Origin: an uncultured Asticcacaulis sp.
GTDB taxonomy: Bacteria > Pseudomonadota > Alphaproteobacteria > Caulobacterales > Caulobacteraceae
Direction of reading: 5' to 3'
Length of the DNA: 8,842 nt
Assembly (NCBI GenBank): GCA_946480525.1
Contig: CAMLLA010000157.1
Span: forward strand, 1 to 8,842
This document shows positions 6,465-8,842 of the stretch, in pieces. Below the pieces are notes generated by a model. The model had not been told where the DNA came from. It saw only the letters and a program-made list of their open reading frames with translations, and ran no database searches. Position 1 is the first letter of the stretch, and each line of letters begins with the position of its first letter. The position numbers were made by a program, and so were the translations under genes.

Positions 6465-6467
6465 TCC

Positions 6468-7976
6468 GTGACGTCTTATTTGAAGGAAATCGTCATCCTG
6501 GGCGGCGGTTCGGCCGGCTGGATGACGGCCGCAGCCCTGTCCAGCCTGGTCGATCCGGAAAAGGTCTCCATCACCCTGGTTGAGTCCGACCAGATCGGTA
6601 CGATCGGCGTCGGTGAGGCGACCATACCGGACATCATCAACTTCAATCGCTTGCTGGGGATTCAGGAAGACGAGTTCATGAAGGCGACCCACGCTACGTT
6701 CAAGCTGGGCATCGAATTCATCGACTGGGGACGCAAGGGGGATGCCTATATCCACCCCTTTGGTACACACGGTGTCGATATGAACGGTTTCGACTTCCAT
6801 CAGTATTGGCTGCGCGCTCGCGCGGCCGGAGATCCGTACCCGATCGACGACTACAGTATGAGCGCCGTCGCCGCACGCGAAGGGCGGTTCGACCTGCCGG
6901 GAACGAAATCGAATTCGCCACGGGCCCATATCCGTTATGCGTACCACTTCGATGCGACCCTGTATGCGCGTTATCTGCGCAATTATGCCGAACAGCGTGA
7001 CGTCCGCCGCATCGAGGGTAAGGTCGACGAGGTCGTGCTGGCGCCGGAGTCGGGCAATATCGAGGCGCTTCGTCTCGACAACGGCCTCACGGTCAAAGGC
7101 GACCTGTTCTTCGACTGCACAGGGTTCAGCGCCCTGCTGATCGGGAAAACCCTGGGCGTGGGCTACAACGACTGGAGCCATTGGTTGCCCTGCGACTCGG
7201 CGCAGGCCGTGGCCTGTACGCACGCCGGACCGCTTTTGCCCTACACAAGATCGACTGCCAGGCCCGCAGGTTGGCAATGGCGCATTCCCACCCAATCCCG
7301 GACCGGCAACGGCCACATCTACAGCCAGGCCTTCATGGAGGATGCAGAGGCAAGCGCGATCCTGCTCGCCAACCTTGATGGCCAGGTCATGGGGACGCCA
7401 CGGCAGATCCGCTTCAAGGCGGGGCACAGGCAAACCTTCTGGAAGAACAACTGCATCGCGATCGGGCTCTCGGCCGGCTTCCTGGAACCGCTGGAATCGA
7501 CCTCGATCTATCTTATCCAGGAAGGAATCAGCCGGTTTGTCGCGCTTTTCCCGGATGCGTCGCTGCCCATGGTCATCCGTGAAGAATATAACCGGCACAT
7601 GCGCACCGAGTTCGAGCAGGTGCGTGACTTCATTATCCTGCACTATTGCGCAACCGAACGCGACGACACGCCCTTCTGGAACTATTGCCGCAATATGAGC
7701 ATCCCCGACACCTTGCGTCACAAGATCGACCTGTTCAGGACGGCCGGCCGGTCCTTCCGCTACGAGGAAGAGCTGTTCTCGCGGACCAGTTGGGTGGCTG
7801 TATTCCTTGGACAAGGCGTCATACCGCGAACCTGCGATCCCGTGATCGCCGCGCTGCCATACGACCCTGTGGCCAGTAGTCTTGCGTCCATGCGCGCCGC
7901 GATGGCGGCCGAGGCCGGGCGAATGCCGTCCCATTCCGCCTTCATCAAAGGCTACTGCCCGGCCGAAAGCGCCTGA
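6468..7976 (+). CDS. FAD-dependent tryptophan-halogenase family enzyme, third copy
   Basis: The 502-residue protein carries every hallmark of a working flavin halogenase: GGGSAGWM (12-19), strap [11 protein letters not shown] (44-54), Lys K79 in ATFKLGIEF (the number used for PrnA and RebH), DLFFDCTGF (212-220), WQWRIP (269-274) and EPLEST (340-345) with E343. It resembles the 3436-4977 protein closely around the active site, but differs in the likely substrate-facing region of about residues 98-160 and after WLPC (239-242). The two may therefore act on different substrates or positions. The start is GTG 6468, three bases after the preceding TAA, with AAGGGA at 6456-6461 as ribosome site; no earlier in-frame start is plausible. 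It is cytoplasmic and has no reductase partner in view. Confidence 0.95.
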   Translation: MTSYLKEIVILGGGSAGWMTAAALSSLVDPEKVSITLVESDQIGTIGVGEATIPDIINFNRLLGIQEDEFMKATHATFKLGIEFIDWGRKGDAYIHPFGTHGVDMNGFDFHQYWLRARAAGDPYPIDDYSMSAVAAREGRFDLPGTKSNSPRAHIRYAYHFDATLYARYLRNYAEQRDVRRIEGKVDEVVLAPESGNIEALRLDNGLTVKGDLFFDCTGFSALLIGKTLGVGYNDWSHWLPCDSAQAVACTHAGPLLPYTRSTARPAGWQWRIPTQSRTGNGHIYSQAFMEDAEASAILLANLDGQVMGTPRQIRFKAGHRQTFWKNNCIAIGLSAGFLEPLESTSIYLIQEGISRFVALFPDASLPMVIREEYNRHMRTEFEQVRDFIILHYCATERDDTPFWNYCRNMSIPDTLRHKIDLFRTAGRSFRYEEELFSRTSWVAVFLGQGVIPRTCDPVIAALPYDPVASSLASMRAAMAAEAGRMPSHSAFIKGYCPAESA

Positions 7977-8842
7977 TGTCCACAGCGAAACAGAAACCCA
8001 TGGAAGACCTGAGAATTCGGAAGATCGTTATTGTCGGCGGCGGCACCGCCGGCTGGATGACGGCAGCGGGCATGTCGAAACTTATGCCGGCGGGCGAGGT
8101 CGCGGTCCGCGTCGTCGAGTCCGATGCCATTGGAACCGTTGGTGTCGGCGAGGCGACGATCCCGCACATCCTGTATTTCAACCGCCTTTTGGGACTGGAC
8201 GAAAACGACTTCATCCGGAAGACCAACGCGACCTTCAAGATGGGGATCGAATTCGTCAACTGGGGTCGGCTGGGGCAAAGCTACATCCATCCCTTCGGCC
8301 CCTACGGCGCCAATATGGAAGGCATCCATTTTCACCATTTCTGGCTGCGGTATGCCAACCTCGGCAAGGCCCCCTCTCTGGACCAATATAACCTGATGGT
8401 GCGCGCCGCGCGCGCCGGAAAGTTCCAGCGCCCGGATCCGGGCAGGATCAATACGCCGCTCTCGTCCATCTCCTATGCGTTTCACTTCGACGCCAGCCTG
8501 TATGCGCGTCTGATGCGCGAGCACGCGCAGAGCCGGGGCGTGGTCCGGACAGAAGGCCGCATTACGCAGGTGGTTCAGGATCCGTTGTCCGGCAATATCC
8601 AGAGCGTCGTCCTCGATAGCGGCGAAACCGTCGAAGGCGACCTCTTCATCGATTGCTCTGGCTTCCGCGGGCTTCTGATAGAACAGACGCTCAAGGCGGG
8701 TTACGACGACTGGAGCGCCTACCTGCCCTGCGACCGCGCCGTCGCGCTGCCGTGCGAAAAAAACGGCGACCCTCTGCCCTATACGCGCGCGACCGCAAAG
8801 GCTTCAGGCTGGCAATGGCGCATCCCGCTTCAGTCAAGAACC
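7976..8842 (+). CDS. FAD-dependent tryptophan-halogenase family enzyme, fourth copy (3' end outside window)
   Basis: The reading frame is open from ATG 7976 to the window's right edge, 289 codons, so about 200 residues are missing. Visible parts are GGGTAGWM (21-28), strap [11 protein letters not shown] (53-63), Lys K88 in [18 protein letters not shown] (222-230) and WQWRIP (279-284); the EPLEST segment lies beyond the edge. Everything seen is compatible with an active halogenase. The start overlaps the previous stop by one base (TGATG) and has only a weak ribosome site (GAAAG), which suggests translational coupling. An internal ATG at 8000 (residue 9) is a possible alternative start, as the conserved part begins at about residue 15. 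More family members could follow downstream. Confidence 0.93.
   Translation, partial: MSTAKQKPMEDLRIRKIVIVGGGTAGWMTAAGMSKLMPAGEVAVRVVESDAIGTVGVGEATIPHILYFNRLLGLDENDFIRKTNATFKMGIEFVNWGRLGQSYIHPFGPYGANMEGIHFHHFWLRYANLGKAPSLDQYNLMVRAARAGKFQRPDPGRINTPLSSISYAFHFDASLYARLMREHAQSRGVVRTEGRITQVVQDPLSGNIQSVVLDSGETVEGDLFIDCSGFRGLLIEQTLKAGYDDWSAYLPCDRAVALPCEKNGDPLPYTRATAKASGWQWRIPLQSRT

Noticed and set aside
6141..7934. A 597-codon open frame on the minus strand
   Set aside because: It lies opposite the end of the degenerate copy and nearly all of the third halogenase gene, whose protein is clearly conserved. Its translation shows no recognisable motif. Long antisense frames are common in GC-rich DNA because of codon bias.
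1..8842. CRISPR arrays, tRNA or rRNA genes, insertion sequences
   Set aside because: I saw no regularly spaced repeats, tRNA-like cloverleaf, ribosomal RNA sequence, transposase gene or terminal inverted repeats with target duplications.

Overview
The window looks like chromosomal DNA from a GC-rich alphaproteobacterium, most likely of the Caulobacterales or Sphingomonadales. Three things point there: a TonB-dependent receptor of the Xanthomonas/Caulobacter type, a small exported protein resembling the CC0125/CC1285 family of Caulobacter relatives, and a run of FAD-dependent 'tryptophan halogenase' genes of the kind that sits beside TonB receptors in these groups. The genus cannot be fixed from the sequence alone. 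All supported genes are on the + strand.

Left part (1-2283): the 3' end of a TonB-dependent outer-membrane receptor, cut by the window edge, is followed by a strong GC-rich hairpin and then by a 206-residue exported protein with its own ribosome binding site.

Middle part (2284-2698): a 415-base gap without a convincing gene but with much structure. It holds an AT-rich block with three inverted repeats, a possible promoter, a textbook intrinsic terminator (2580-2615) and a perfect 16-bp hairpin (2625-2662), all ahead of the next gene. This looks like a regulated leader for the downstream operon, possibly with attenuation, or like a short terminated RNA.

Right part (2699 to the end): a tightly packed operon. 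It opens with a DUF6445-like protein whose residues fit a Fe(II)/2-oxoglutarate oxygenase fold. Four consecutive halogenase-family flavoproteins follow, with junctions of 14, 2, 3 and -1 bases. The first, third and fourth keep the family's visible catalytic features: the FAD motif, the active-site Lys and the WxWxIP signature. The first and third also show the catalytic Glu; the fourth is cut before it. The second is a full-length, uninterrupted paralogue that has lost the Lys, the Glu and the WxWxIP signature, so it looks like a non-halogenating partner or a repurposed flavoprotein.

Working model (inference): the receptor imports a substrate, and the cytoplasmic oxygenase-like protein and flavoproteins modify it or a derivative. 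No flavin reductase, which such halogenases need for FADH2, is visible here. The most unusual points are the tandem array of four halogenase homologues, the catalytically stripped member inside it, and the structured leader ahead of the operon.
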